Shown piece after piece: positions 19,332 through 27,833 of a stretch of DNA of 64,000 nucleotides (the stretch's first letter is position 1; each line of letters starts with the position of its first letter). The position numbers were made by a program, and so were the translations under genes. The DNA is taken from contig NZ_JOIZ01000005.1 of NCBI RefSeq assembly GCF_000721605.1, positions 558,001-622,000 on the forward strand. Reading direction: 5' to 3'. The notes under the pieces are model-generated. The model saw only the letters and a program-made list of their open reading frames with translations. It did not search any database and was not told the origin of the DNA. This DNA comes from Streptomyces sp. NRRL S-37. GTDB lineage: Bacteria; Actinomycetota; Actinomycetes; Streptomycetales; Streptomycetaceae.

Positions 19332-20198
19332 ATGGTCACATGTGTCGCGTCGACGGGCCTGGCGGCCGTGGCCTCCGTGGTCGCGCTGGCCCTCACAGGT
19401 CCTCCGGGGCCGCTGGAGTGGGGCGGCGGGCCGCTGACGGTGGACTCGCTGCCGCGCGTCCCGTACGTCGCCCACCGGGGCGGGGCGCGCGAGGTGCCGG
19501 AGAACAGCATGTCGGGGCTGATGGCGGCGTTCCGGCGCGGTACGGCGCAGGTGCTGGACTTCGACACGCGGGTGCTGCGGGACGGCACGCCGGTGGTCTT
19601 CCACGACGCGACCCTGAACCGTACGACCTTCCTGGGCGGCGAGGTGCGCGGTCTCGACGCCGGGGAGTGGCGGGGCGTACGGCTGCGTCCGCGCGACCGG
19701 CTGCCGGGGAGCTGGCGCTCGGAGCGGCCGCCGACGGTCGCCGAGGTGCTGGACCGGTTCGGCGGGCGGATCGTGCTGATGCTGGAGGCGAAGGATCCGC
19801 GCGGTGTGGAGCGGCTGGCCGCGCTGATCCGTGCCCGCGGGCTGACCCGCTCGGTGTTCGTGAACACCAACGACCCCGGGGTCGCCCGCCGCGTCCACCG
19901 TCTGGGCCTGCTGACCCAGCTGTGGCGCTCGGCCCGCCAGATGCGCACCGACCGGCCCGGGCGGTGGCGCTCCTACGTCGACCTGCTCGACGTCGACGTC
20001 AAGGCGCGGGACGCCGACCTGCGGCGCGCGGTGCGCTCCGGCGTCCCCCGGGTGTGGGCCCACACGGTCGTCACCCCGGGCCAGCGCGACCGTGCCCTGG
20101 CCCTGGGCTGCAACGGCATCATCACGGACGCGCCGGGGCGGTTGGCCCGGCATCCGTCGCGGGTGCCGGGGAGGGTGAGCGCGGCGCCGGGGCGGTGA
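19332..20198 (+). CDS. Secreted glycerophosphodiester phosphodiesterase
   Basis: 288 residues from ATG 19332. An uncleaved or Sec-type leader (VASTGLAAVASVVALALTG) precedes the GDPD catalytic motifs VAHRGGAREVPENS (His and Arg of the HRG..PENT box), DFDTRVLRDGTPVVFHDATL and LMLEAKD. The C-terminal GCNGIITDAPGRL closes the TIM barrel. It hydrolyses glycerophosphodiesters to glycerol-3-phosphate and alcohols, presumably outside the membrane for phosphate and carbon recovery. GTG at 19323 or 19254 are alternative starts; no strong ribosome site decides. In the substrate box, the first acid of the usual E-x-D pair is Asp. Confidence 0.85.
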   Translation: MVTCVASTGLAAVASVVALALTGPPGPLEWGGGPLTVDSLPRVPYVAHRGGAREVPENSMSGLMAAFRRGTAQVLDFDTRVLRDGTPVVFHDATLNRTTFLGGEVRGLDAGEWRGVRLRPRDRLPGSWRSERPPTVAEVLDRFGGRIVLMLEAKDPRGVERLAALIRARGLTRSVFVNTNDPGVARRVHRLGLLTQLWRSARQMRTDRPGRWRSYVDLLDVDVKARDADLRRAVRSGVPRVWAHTVVTPGQRDRALALGCNGIITDAPGRLARHPSRVPGRVSAAPGR

Positions 20199-20235
20199 GG
20201 GCGCCGGCCGCCCGGTGCGGTGCGGTCCGGTGCGG

Positions 20236-20853
20236 TCAGCGGGGGGCGATGCCGTTGAGGGCGTAGTCGACGAGGGTGTCGGTGTAGTCGTAGGTGATCG
20301 GGCCCGTGTGCTGGAGCCAGCGCTGGGCGAGGGGGGAGACGAAGAGTTCCAGGGCGATGCGCGGGTCGGCGTCGGGGCGGACGTCCCCGGCGTCCTGGGC
20401 GGAGCGCAGGCGCTCGACGTAGAGCTGGAGCTGGGGTTCCAGCAGCTTGGCGACGAATTCGCGGCCGAGTTCCTCGTTGACGACGCCTTCGGCGGCCAGG
20501 GCGCGGTAGGGGGCCTGGAGGGCGGGGTCGCGCAGTTCGTCGACCGTGGCGCGCAGGACGTGCTTGAGGTCGGCGGCGAGGTCGCCGGTGTCCGGGAAGG
20601 CGTACGGGGCCTGGCCGGCGGCCTGTGCGGCCTGCTCGCCCAGGTCGAGGAAGGCTTCGAGGAGGACGTCCGCCTTCGAGGACCACCATCGGTAGATCGT
20701 CTGCTTGCCGACGCCGGCGCGGGAGGCGATGCCCTCGATGGTGGTCTTCGGGTAGCCGACCTCGGCGACCAGGGCGAGGGCGGCGTCGTAGATGGCCCGC
20801 CGGGAGCGCTCGCTGCGGCGGGTGACGTCGGGTGCGGACTGGTTCGCGGACAT
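20236..20853 (-). CDS. TetR family transcriptional regulator
   Basis: 205 residues. The N-terminal HTH (RSRRAIYDAALALVAEVGYP, TIEGIASRAGVGKQTIYRWW) is canonical TetR. The C-terminal ligand domain is of the TetR_C_11-like type with VYPEL-like LEPQLQLYVERL. It is divergent from the DUF6243-like gene at 20953, and two matching inverted repeats lie between them, so autoregulation and control of that gene are likely. Confidence 0.9.
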   Translation of the reverse strand: MSANQSAPDVTRRSERSRRAIYDAALALVAEVGYPKTTIEGIASRAGVGKQTIYRWWSSKADVLLEAFLDLGEQAAQAAGQAPYAFPDTGDLAADLKHVLRATVDELRDPALQAPYRALAAEGVVNEELGREFVAKLLEPQLQLYVERLRSAQDAGDVRPDADPRIALELFVSPLAQRWLQHTGPITYDYTDTLVDYALNGIAPR

Positions 20854-20875
20854 GGGTCGAATTTACCAGTTGACA

Positions 20876-20931
20876 AGACGGTGCGTCTCGCCGGACAGTG
20901 GAAGCACCCGAAGGCGAGACGATACGTCTCG
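20876..20931. promoter_or_regulatory. Two TetR-type operators with shared half-sites
   Basis: Site 1 (20876-20888) is AGACG-GTG-CGTCT and overlaps the end of a TTGACA box (20870-20875). Site 2 (20915-20931) is CGAGACG-ATA-CGTCTCG. Both are perfect palindromes around a three-base centre with the same AGACG/CGTCT core, in the only divergent region of the TetR gene. Confidence 0.75.
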
Positions 20932-20952
20932 TATTGATCAGAGGAGAGTGTC

Positions 20953-21177
20953 ATGACCCGAGGCGGAGCCGGAAACATGCTGGGCGTCGGCGGGACCCGG
21001 CAGCACCTGGGCCGCAAGGCCCTGCGCGGGGGCGGACGCGGAGGCCGGATCGGCGGCGGCGGTGTCGACGCCCAGGCGCAGAAGCGGGAGCTGCTGCGCA
21101 GGCTGAAGGAGCAGCGGGAGGAGGGTGGCGCGGCGCCGGATCAGGCGTCGGCGGGCGGCCAGGGGTCGCCCCAGTAG
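20953..21177 (+). CDS. DUF6243-like small basic protein
   Basis: A 74-residue protein with a clear GAGGAG ribosome site. It has a Gly/Arg-rich N-terminus (GNMLGVGGTRQHLGRKALRG) and a basic helical tail (AQKRELLRRLKEQREE). I recognise this as the small Streptomyces DUF6243 family, function unknown. It sits under the putative TetR operators. Its 3' end overlaps the convergent Rsm22 gene by 37 bases. Confidence 0.7.
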   Translation: MTRGGAGNMLGVGGTRQHLGRKALRGGGRGGRIGGGGVDAQAQKRELLRRLKEQREEGGAAPDQASAGGQGSPQ

Positions 21178-22136
21178 GTGTCACGGGCCGCCCGGTAGAG
21201 GTCGCCGTGGCGTTTGGTGACGGTGGTGCGGCGCAGGGCCGGGTCCTTCTCGCACAGGTCGAGGAGGACCTGGCCCTTGCGGATCTGCGGCTTGCGGACG
21301 ACGCGGGCGGGGGCCGGGGCGACCGGGAGGCGGGTGGCGGCGACGTAGCTGAACTTCTCGTCCTCGTAGGCGAGGGAACCGCCCTTGACCTGGCGGTGCA
21401 GGGAGGAACGGCTGACCCGCGCGGAGAAGTGGCACCAGTCCGTGCCGGGGGCGATGGGGCAGGCGGCGCTGTGCGGGCAGGGGGCGGCGACGTGGAAGCC
21501 GGCGGAGACCAGGCGGTCGCGGGCCTCGATGACGCGGGCGTAGCCGTCGGGGGTGCCGGGTTCGACGATCACGACGGCCTGCGCGGCGGTGGCCGCGGCG
21601 TCGACGAGGGCGGCACGGTCGGGGGCGGCGAGCTCGTTGAGGACGTAGGAGACGGTGACGAGATCGGTGCTCTCGATGGTGAGCGCTGATCCGATACGAG
21701 AGCGGTGCCAGCGGGCGCCGCGCAGGACGGGGTGGGCGGCGGCGAGTTCCCGGCCGAGGGCGAGGGCGGGCTCGGCCCAGTCGAGGACGGTCACGGGGCG
21801 CTCCCCGTCCCAGGTCGCGCTCACCGCCCAGGCCGCCGCGCCGGTGCCGCCGCCGACGTCCACGTGATCGCCGGGCACCCATCCGGGCACGGCGTCCGCG
21901 AACGCCTCCAGCGCGGAGCGCACCGCCTCGAACGTCGCGGGCATCCGGTAGGCGGCGTACGCGGCCACGTCGGCCCGGTCCCGCAGGATCGGCGCCTCGG
22001 TCGGGGTCGCGCCCCGGTACGTGGCGATCAGCCGCTCGACGGCCTGCGCGGCCTGCCGCGCCGGAATCCCGTCGAGCAGCCCGGCGAGGGCGGTACGGAG
22101 GGTGTCGGCGGCGGGCAGCGGGGCGGGGGCGTTCAC
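21141..22136 (-). CDS. Rsm22-family rRNA small-subunit methyltransferase-like protein
   Basis: 331 residues. A class I methyltransferase core has motif I VDVGGGTGAAAWA and post-I VTVLDWAEPAL. It is followed by the family-typical Cys/His cluster (CPHSAACPI ... DWCHF) and a basic C-terminus (VVRKPQIRKGQVLLDLCEK). Rsm22 proteins bind the small ribosomal subunit and, in mitochondria, carry an Fe-S cluster; methylation of rRNA is inferred for bacterial members. Upstream lies a 19-bp tandem repeat array that may hold its promoter. Confidence 0.85.
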   Translation of the reverse strand: MNAPAPLPAADTLRTALAGLLDGIPARQAAQAVERLIATYRGATPTEAPILRDRADVAAYAAYRMPATFEAVRSALEAFADAVPGWVPGDHVDVGGGTGAAAWAVSATWDGERPVTVLDWAEPALALGRELAAAHPVLRGARWHRSRIGSALTIESTDLVTVSYVLNELAAPDRAALVDAAATAAQAVVIVEPGTPDGYARVIEARDRLVSAGFHVAAPCPHSAACPIAPGTDWCHFSARVSRSSLHRQVKGGSLAYEDEKFSYVAATRLPVAPAPARVVRKPQIRKGQVLLDLCEKDPALRRTTVTKRHGDLYRAARDTYWGDPWPPADA

Positions 22137-22173
22137 CCGGCGATTCTACGAGGCCGGACGGGGGCGGAGCGCC

Positions 22174-22287
22174 GCTCGCATTCGGGGACGGCGCTCACAT
22201 CAGAGAGCAATGCTCACATCAAAGGGCAGTACTCACTCAGGTGAGCGACGCTCACATTCGAGAGCACCGCTCACATCCCTCTCACCG
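22174..22287. repeat. Six-unit 19-bp degenerate tandem repeat
   Basis: Units start at 22174, 22193, 22212, 22231, 22250 and 22269, in exact 19-base register. The consensus is near GCTCACATCNNAGAGCANY; unit 4 is the most divergent. The array fills the space between the serine hydrolase stop (22271-22273, inside unit 6) and the Rsm22 start (22136). The register equals a little under two helical turns per unit. Confidence 0.85.
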
Positions 22288-23449
22288 CACGAGCCACCCG
22301 CGTAGCCACCCCCGCCCTGAGCGTGTTGTCCGGCGTCGGGGAACGGCGCGGATGGACCGCGTTGGCCAGAAGGATCACGTACGTGTCCGTGGCCCGGTCC
22401 AGGACCAGGGACGTGCCCGTGAAACCCGTGTGGCCCGCGGCCCCCCGCCCCGCCAGCTCCCCCATGAACCATGGCTGGTCCAGGGCGAAGCCCAGGCCGG
22501 GCGGGGTGAACAGCAGGTCCACGTAGTCGGGACCGAGGATGCGGGCGGGACCGTACGAGCCGCCCGCCAGCAGCGTGCGGCAGAAGACCGCCAGATCCCC
22601 GGCCGTGGAGAACAGCCCCGCGTGGCCCGCCACCCCGCCCAGCGCCCACGCGTTCTCGTCGTGCACCTCGCCCCGCAGCATCCCCCGGTCCGCCTTGGCC
22701 CACGGCCGCCGCTGGTCCTCCGTCGCCGCCGCGGACGGGCACGGCCCGAAGCCGGTCGCGGTCATGCCGAGCGGCCGGGTGATGCCGTCGCGCACGAGGA
22801 CGTCGAGCGTGCGGCCGGTGACGCGTTCCAGGACGTGCTGGAGCAGCAGCATGTTGAGGTCGGAGTAGCGGTACGTGCCGGGCGCCCCGACGGGCCGCTC
22901 CGCGCGCAGCAGCGCCAGCCGCCGGGCGTCGTCGGCGCAGTCGTACAGCGGGAGTTCGGGGCGCAGCCCGGAGGTGTGGGTGAGCAACTGGCGGACGGTG
23001 GTCCCGTGGCGCGCCGCCCCGGTGAAGTCCGGCAGGTAGGCGCCCACGCGCGCGTCGATGCCCAGGGTGCGCCGTTCGATCTGCTGCACCGCCGCCACCG
23101 AGGTGAACAGTTTGGTCAGGGACGCCAGGTCGAAGGGGGTGTCCACGGTCATCGGGACGCGTTCGGCCGGCGGCAGTTCGACCGGGGTGTCCGTCTCCTC
23201 GTCGTACGCCGCGTAGCGCACGGCCCAGCCCGCCGCCTCCCGCACGGCGAGCACCGGGCCGCGCCCGACGACCACGACGGCGCCCGCCGCCCAGGGCCGC
23301 TCGCCGTCGGTGCGGGCGTGGACCTCCCGGACCAGGTGACGGAGTTCCCGCGCGTCGAGCCCGGCCCGTTCCGGTGTGCCGTCGCGCAGTCGCGGCGCGC
23401 TCAGACGCCCCCGCCCTTCGCACCGGCCCATCCGTCGCGCGGACGGCAC
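22271..23449 (-). CDS. Serine hydrolase, beta-lactamase/transpeptidase fold
   Basis: 392 residues from 23449; ATG at 23431 is equally possible. Family C beta-lactamase motifs are present: SLTK (SxxK nucleophile and base, in FDLASLTKLF), YSD in place of YxN (YRYSDLNMLL) and HTG (GHTGFTGTS) in place of KTG. No signal peptide is visible, so it is likely cytoplasmic, an esterase or D-Ala peptidase relative rather than an antibiotic-resistance enzyme. Its 5' end overlaps the transporter gene's 3' end by up to 49 bases, so the two genes are probably co-transcribed. Confidence 0.85.
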   Translation of the reverse strand: MPSARRMGRCEGRGRLSAPRLRDGTPERAGLDARELRHLVREVHARTDGERPWAAGAVVVVGRGPVLAVREAAGWAVRYAAYDEETDTPVELPPAERVPMTVDTPFDLASLTKLFTSVAAVQQIERRTLGIDARVGAYLPDFTGAARHGTTVRQLLTHTSGLRPELPLYDCADDARRLALLRAERPVGAPGTYRYSDLNMLLLQHVLERVTGRTLDVLVRDGITRPLGMTATGFGPCPSAAATEDQRRPWAKADRGMLRGEVHDENAWALGGVAGHAGLFSTAGDLAVFCRTLLAGGSYGPARILGPDYVDLLFTPPGLGFALDQPWFMGELAGRGAAGHTGFTGTSLVLDRATDTYVILLANAVHPRRSPTPDNTLRAGVATRVARAVRGM

Positions 23450-24783
23450 ATTCCCAGGAAGCAGGCCAGCGCCACGAGGGCGGCGACGAGCTGGACGACG
23501 GCCATCGGGACGGCGGTGTCCTCCCCGGCGATCCCGACCAGCGGGGAGGCGATCGCGCCGATGAGGAAGGAGCTCGTGCCGAGCAGTGCCGACGCGGAGC
23601 CGGCGGCGTGCCGGGTGCGCATCAGGGCGAGCGTCTGCGTGTTCGGCAGGGTGATGCCCATCGCGGACATCAGCACGAACAGCGCGGCGGCCATGGGCAC
23701 CAGTCCGGCCTCGCCGAACACGCCCAGCGACATCAGCAGCAGCGCGACCGACGCGACGACCACGACGGCGAGCCCCAGGCCGAGCGCCTTGTCCAGCCGG
23801 ACCCGGCCGACCAGGATCTTGCCGTTGACCTGCCCCATGATCATCAGGCCGATGGAGTTGAGCCCGAACAGCAGGCTGAAGGTCTGCGGGGAGGCGCCGT
23901 AGATCTCCTGGATGACGAACGGGGAGGCCGCGACGTACGCGAAGAGCGACGCGAAGGCGAAACCGCCGGCGAGCATGTAGCCGGTGAAGGCGCGGTCGGC
24001 GAGCAGGCCGCGCATCGAGCCGAGCACGTCGCCGATCCCGCCGCCGTGCCGGTCGGCGGGCGCCAGCGTCTCCGGCAGCTTCGCCCAGACGACGGCCGTC
24101 AGCAGCGCCCCGACGACGGTCAGGACGACGAACACGCCCCGCCAGTCCGTCACCCGCAGGATCTGTCCGCCGATGAGCGGCGCCACGATCGGCGCGACCC
24201 CGGAGATCAGCATGAGGGTCGAGAAGAAGCGGGCCATGGCCACGCCGTCGTACAGGTCACGGGCGACCGCCCGCGCGATGACGATCCCGGCCGCGCCCGC
24301 GAGGCCCTGCGCCAGCCGGAAGGCGACGAGGAGTTCGACGGTGGGCGCGAAGGCGCACAGCGCGGTGGCGACGACGTAGACCGCGAGGCCGATGAGCAGG
24401 GGCCGGCGGCGGCCCCACCGGTCGCTCATCGGGCCGACCACCATCTGTCCGAGCGCCATGCCGGCCAGGCAGGCGGTGAGCGTGAGCTGGACGGTGGCGG
24501 CGGGCGCGTGCAGGGACCGGGTGACCTCCGGCAGGGCGGGGAGGTACATGTCCATCGCCAGGGGCGGTGTGGCGGTCAGGCCGCCGAGTACGAGCGTGAC
24601 CAGGAGGCTGGTACGGCGGCCGGCGGTCGTGGCCGCGGTCGCGGCCGTGGTCGCGCGGAGCGCCGCCTCGGCCGCCGTCGGGGCCGGGTCCGGTGTCCTG
24701 TCCTGTTTCCGTGCCGGGTCCGCCGCCGAGGTCGCTGCCGGATTCACCGCTGAGTTCGATATGGACGCCCCACCCTCGGGCAT
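23401..24783 (-). CDS. Bcr/CflA family MFS drug efflux transporter
   Basis: A 460-residue protein. A 55-residue Ala-rich cytoplasmic extension precedes 12 predicted membrane segments. TM1 carries MDMYLPALPEV, the hallmark of the Bcr/CflA group, and the TM2-3 loop has GPMSDRWGRRRP (MFS motif A). It is a proton-coupled exporter of drugs or sulfonamide-like compounds. It lies first in an operon with the serine hydrolase and is divergent from the oxidoreductase at 24924. Confidence 0.9.
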   Translation of the reverse strand: MPEGGASISNSAVNPAATSAADPARKQDRTPDPAPTAAEAALRATTAATAATTAGRRTSLLVTLVLGGLTATPPLAMDMYLPALPEVTRSLHAPAATVQLTLTACLAGMALGQMVVGPMSDRWGRRRPLLIGLAVYVVATALCAFAPTVELLVAFRLAQGLAGAAGIVIARAVARDLYDGVAMARFFSTLMLISGVAPIVAPLIGGQILRVTDWRGVFVVLTVVGALLTAVVWAKLPETLAPADRHGGGIGDVLGSMRGLLADRAFTGYMLAGGFAFASLFAYVAASPFVIQEIYGASPQTFSLLFGLNSIGLMIMGQVNGKILVGRVRLDKALGLGLAVVVVASVALLLMSLGVFGEAGLVPMAAALFVLMSAMGITLPNTQTLALMRTRHAAGSASALLGTSSFLIGAIASPLVGIAGEDTAVPMAVVQLVAALVALACFLGMCRPRDGWAGAKGGGV

Positions 24784-24861
24784 GTGGCCCCTCCCTTTTC
24801 ACGCCATCGGCTCCCTATGCTCTCAGCTCGTACGGAGTGCTCGGCGTCAACGGCGATGTCA

Positions 24862-24875
24862 TGGGAGCGCTTCCA
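24862..24875. promoter_or_regulatory. CebR-like (LacI family) operator, one mismatch
   Basis: TGGGAGCGCTTCCA differs at one base from the published Streptomyces CebR box TGGGAGCGCTCCCA. It lies 49 bases upstream of the Gfo/Idh/MocA start. A second imperfect palindrome around 24883-24903 (TTCGTTCAC-TAT-GTGACGAA) is adjacent. Confidence 0.65.
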
Positions 24876-24923
24876 TCGACATTCGTTCACTATGTGACGA
24901 ACGACACGAGCAGGGTGGGACGC

Positions 24924-25925
24924 ATGACGGAGCAGAAGGTGCGCTGGGGCATTCTGGCGACCGGGGGAATCGCCGCGAGGTTCACTGCGGACCTGGCGGA
25001 CGTGCCGGACGCGGAGGTCGTGGCGGTGGCGTCGCGGTCGGCGGGGCCGGCGAAGGCTTTCGCCGAGCGGTTCGGGATACCGCGGGCGTACGGCGACTGG
25101 GCGTCGCTGGCGCTCGACGAGGAGGTCGACGTCGTCTACGTCGCCACTCCGCACACGGCGCACCGCGCGGCGGCCGGACTGATGCTGGAGTCCGGGCGGA
25201 ACGTGCTGTGCGAGAAGCCGTTCACGCTGAACACGCGGGAGGCGGAGGAGCTGGTCGCGCTGGCGCGGGGCGGCGGACGCTTCCTGATGGAGGCCATGTG
25301 GACGTACTGCCATCCGATGGTGCGGCGGCTGAAGGCACTGGTCGACGACGGCGCGATCGGCGAGGTGCGCCATGTGCAGGCGGACTTCGGCCTCTCGGGC
25401 CCGTTCCCGGCGTCGCACCGGCTGCGGGACCCGGCGCTGGGCGGGGGCGCCCTGCTGGACCTGGGCGTGTACCCGGTGTCGTTCGCGCAGTTGCTGCTCG
25501 GGGAGCCGTCGGACGTCACGGCGCGGGCGATGCTCTCGGAGGAGGGTGTCGATCTCCAGACGGGGGCACTGCTCTCGTGGGAGAGCGGCGCTCTCGCTTC
25601 GGTGCACTGCTCCATCGTGGGCGGTACGGCGACCTACGCCTCGATCACCGGTTCGCAGGGCCGCATCGACATTCCGTCCGGCTTCTTCTTCCCGGAGCGG
25701 TTCGTGCTGCACCGGGACGGCCGTGACCCGGAGGAGTTCACGGCCGACCCGGCCGACGGCCCCCGCGACAGCTTCCGGCACGAGGCCGCCGAGGTGATGC
25801 GGGCCCTGCGGGCCGGCGAGACCGAGTCCCCGCTGGTCCCGCTCGACGGCACCCTCGCCGTGATGCGGACCCTCGACGCGATCCGGGACCGCGTCGGTGT
25901 CCGCTACCCCGGCGAGACCCGCTGA
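24924..25925 (+). CDS. Gfo/Idh/MocA family NAD(P)-dependent oxidoreductase
   Basis: 333 residues. The Rossmann motif is WGILATGGIAARFTADL; the catalytic-dyad region contains VLCEKPFTLN (the EKP motif), then HRLRDPALGGGALLDLGVYP (substrate-side GGGALxDxGxY). It oxidises sugars, inositols or dihydrodiols. ATG 24924 follows GGTGGGA; longer in-frame extensions lack support. The CebR-like box upstream suggests a link to beta-glucoside or cello-oligosaccharide use, which is an inference. Confidence 0.9.
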   Translation: MTEQKVRWGILATGGIAARFTADLADVPDAEVVAVASRSAGPAKAFAERFGIPRAYGDWASLALDEEVDVVYVATPHTAHRAAAGLMLESGRNVLCEKPFTLNTREAEELVALARGGGRFLMEAMWTYCHPMVRRLKALVDDGAIGEVRHVQADFGLSGPFPASHRLRDPALGGGALLDLGVYPVSFAQLLLGEPSDVTARAMLSEEGVDLQTGALLSWESGALASVHCSIVGGTATYASITGSQGRIDIPSGFFFPERFVLHRDGRDPEEFTADPADGPRDSFRHEAAEVMRALRAGETESPLVPLDGTLAVMRTLDAIRDRVGVRYPGETR

Positions 25926-25939
25926 GCGACACCCGCCGG

Positions 25940-25970
25940 CCGGGGTCCGGGCAGCCTGCCCGGACCCCGG
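25940..25970 (+). terminator. Hairpin terminator after oxidoreductase
   Basis: A perfect 14-bp stem (25940-25953 with 25957-25970) has a three-base loop, 15 bases after the stop. Confidence 0.8.
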
Positions 25971-26319
25971 TTCACCCGCACGCCGGGACCGAGCGCGGCC
26001 CGTGTGCTCACCCCGCACAAACGGATGTCGAACGTCCGCACCATTGCGGCCGGTAGCGGAATCGTGCTCAACTCTCCTCCACCGAAGCTTCACAGTTGGA
26101 TCGGGCGGCTTCCGCAGACCATGTCCAGGGGGAGGAGGCGGCAGCCGTTCCATGCCACCGGGGCGGGGGGACCCGCGCGGGACCGCGGATGCGCGCCGGT
26201 GGGGGAACGGCTGCCGCGCGAAACGGCCGGGCTCGCTACGGGGCTCACCACCGGGCGGCGGGGATCCGCTCGGCCTCGGCGGCGGGGCCTGTCAGTGGCG
26301 TGTGCCAGGCTCGGCGCCC
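25971..26319. other. Intergenic region without a recognisable gene
   Basis: About 350 bases between the terminator and the MazG-like gene. Open frames here lack family features and ribosome sites. It presumably carries the promoter of the next gene. Confidence 0.5.
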
Positions 26320-26667
26320 ATGAGCGACCACCTGCCCCCGCCCCCTCCCCCGGCCGCCGGCCTCTGGGACTCCGTCGACGACCTGTGCGGCTGGCTGGAC
26401 GCCAACCGTCCGGCCGACGGCCGGGAGGGCCTGCTGCTGCGGATCATCAAACTGTCCGAGGAGGTCGGCGAGGTCGCCGAGGCGGTGATCGGCGCGACCG
26501 GCCAGAACCCGCGCAAGGGCACCACGCACACCTGGGACGACGTCCAGGCGGAACTGTGCGACGTCGCCCTCACGGCGCTGATCGCCCTGCGCACCCTCAC
26601 CCCCGACGCCCGCGAGGTCTTCACCGGCCACCTGGAGCGGGTGCGGCGACGCTCGCTCGGCGACTGA
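26320..26667 (+). CDS. MazG-like nucleotide pyrophosphohydrolase family protein
   Basis: A 115-residue, all-helical protein: a Pro-rich N-terminus, then LLLRIIKLSEEVGEVAEAVI (the EExxE metal-binding helix of the MazG/dUTPase superfamily) and DVQAELCDVALTALIAL (the second ExxD helix). This predicts divalent-metal-dependent hydrolysis of non-canonical or alarmone nucleotides. It appears monocistronic. The ATG start has no strong ribosome site. Confidence 0.85.
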   Translation: MSDHLPPPPPPAAGLWDSVDDLCGWLDANRPADGREGLLLRIIKLSEEVGEVAEAVIGATGQNPRKGTTHTWDDVQAELCDVALTALIALRTLTPDAREVFTGHLERVRRRSLGD

Positions 26668-26766
26668 AGCGGACACCTGGACCGGCCTGGACACCTTCGG
26701 TCGCCTTCGGCCCCTTCGCCCGGCCGGCGGCCCGACCGGGACCGGGACCGGGGTGAACGGAAGAGA

Positions 26767-26796
26767 GGCCCGGACCTCAGTGCCTGCGTCCGGGCC
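26767..26796 (+). terminator. Possible hairpin after MazG-like gene
   Basis: An 8-bp stem (GGCCCGGA at 26767-26774 with its complement at 26789-26796) has a 14-base loop. Confidence 0.4.
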
Positions 26797-26942
26797 ATGC
26801 CGCCGATAGTCGGGAACGGCCGAAGGTTCACCCGAAGGGGATCGACGAACGGGGCCGACCGGCTCAGTGACCGCGCCGCACCACGCACCGCGACCTAGCG
26901 TGAGGGTTTGTCACAGTATGCGTTCACCTCGGGAGGCGACAC

Positions 26943-27665
26943 ATGCGGCACATACGCCGCCGCGGTCTGGCTCTGCCCCTCATCAGCGGCCTGGCGGCCG
27001 TCTCGATGCTGTCGGCCACGAGTCAGGCGGCGGCCACGGAGGACCCGGCCCAGCGGCACCGGCCGGCCGGGCACGCGAAGGACCGGACGACGCGCCACGA
27101 GACCCATACCGTGGCGAGCGGAAACACCTTGTGGGAGATCGCCGCCGACCACTACGGCGACGGAACGAAATGGTGGGTCCTCTTCGGGGCCAACGCCAAG
27201 GCGATCGAGAAGACCGCACAGGACCACGGGCGCGACGGCAGCGGCATCGGCCACTGGATCTTCCCCGAGACCGAGCTGGCCGTCCCGGACCCCGCCGTGA
27301 TGAAGGCCGGCGAGAAGGCCGTCCGTACGGCCCTGGACCGCGTTCTGGCCCGGCATCCGCAGCTGCTCGGCGGTTCGCTCTGCCCCGAGGCGGAGGCACC
27401 CGAGGACATCGGTGACTGCTTCCTCGGACTGCTCGACCGAGCACCCCTGCTACTGGAACACCTCGACTTCCCGGAGGGGGTCTCCAGCGGTGAGCTCCCC
27501 GAACTCTCCGAACTTCCCGAGCTCTCCGAACTTCCCGAGCTCTCCGAACTCCCTGAACTCCCCGAACTCCTCGAGCTCCTCGAACCGCTCGTCACCTGCG
27601 TCATGGAGGAAGATCCGGTCGCCTGCCTGACGGAGGCGATGGCGGACCTGCCCGCCCAAGGGTGA
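26943..27665 (+). CDS. Secreted LysM-domain protein with ELPELS repeats
   Basis: 240 residues, ribosome site GGGAGG. The signal peptide is MRHIRRRGLALPLISGLAAV, cleaved near SQAAA. A LysM domain (about 55-120: ETHTVASGNTLWEIAADHYG, then WWVLFGANAKAI) should bind peptidoglycan. A C-terminal region carries a repeated ELPELS run (184-216) and two Cys pairs that could form disulfides. It resembles Streptomyces secreted LysM proteins without an attached hydrolase; the role of the repeat is unknown. Confidence 0.8.
   Translation: MRHIRRRGLALPLISGLAAVSMLSATSQAAATEDPAQRHRPAGHAKDRTTRHETHTVASGNTLWEIAADHYGDGTKWWVLFGANAKAIEKTAQDHGRDGSGIGHWIFPETELAVPDPAVMKAGEKAVRTALDRVLARHPQLLGGSLCPEAEAPEDIGDCFLGLLDRAPLLLEHLDFPEGVSSGELPELSELPELSELPELSELPELPELLELLEPLVTCVMEEDPVACLTEAMADLPAQG
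27492..27590 (+). repeat. In-frame 18-bp coding minisatellite (ELPELS)
   Basis: Three to four near-identical 18-base units encode ELPELS, decaying to ELPELLELL. Such arrays vary in copy number by slippage. Confidence 0.8.
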
Positions 27666-27671
27666 CGCACT

Positions 27672-27705
27672 TCGTCGGGTCACCTCCGGCGAGGTGACCC
27701 GACGA
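27672..27705 (+). terminator. Strong hairpin after LysM gene
   Basis: A perfect 15-bp stem (27672-27686 with 27691-27705) has a CGGC loop. It starts seven bases after the stop. Confidence 0.85.
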
Positions 27706-27833
27706 CCGGACACCGCCCCGGGCGGGCCCGTGACCGTTCAGCCCTCGTGGCCGGGGGGGTCGCGCAGCCGGTCGGCCAGGGTGACCCCGTGGTGGCCGGA
27801 ACGGGCCCGTCGCGGGTCGCCGGACGTGGCGGA

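Noticed and set aside
22174..22287. CRISPR array
   Set aside because: Nineteen-base units abut with no spacers and degenerate sequence; no cas genes in the window.
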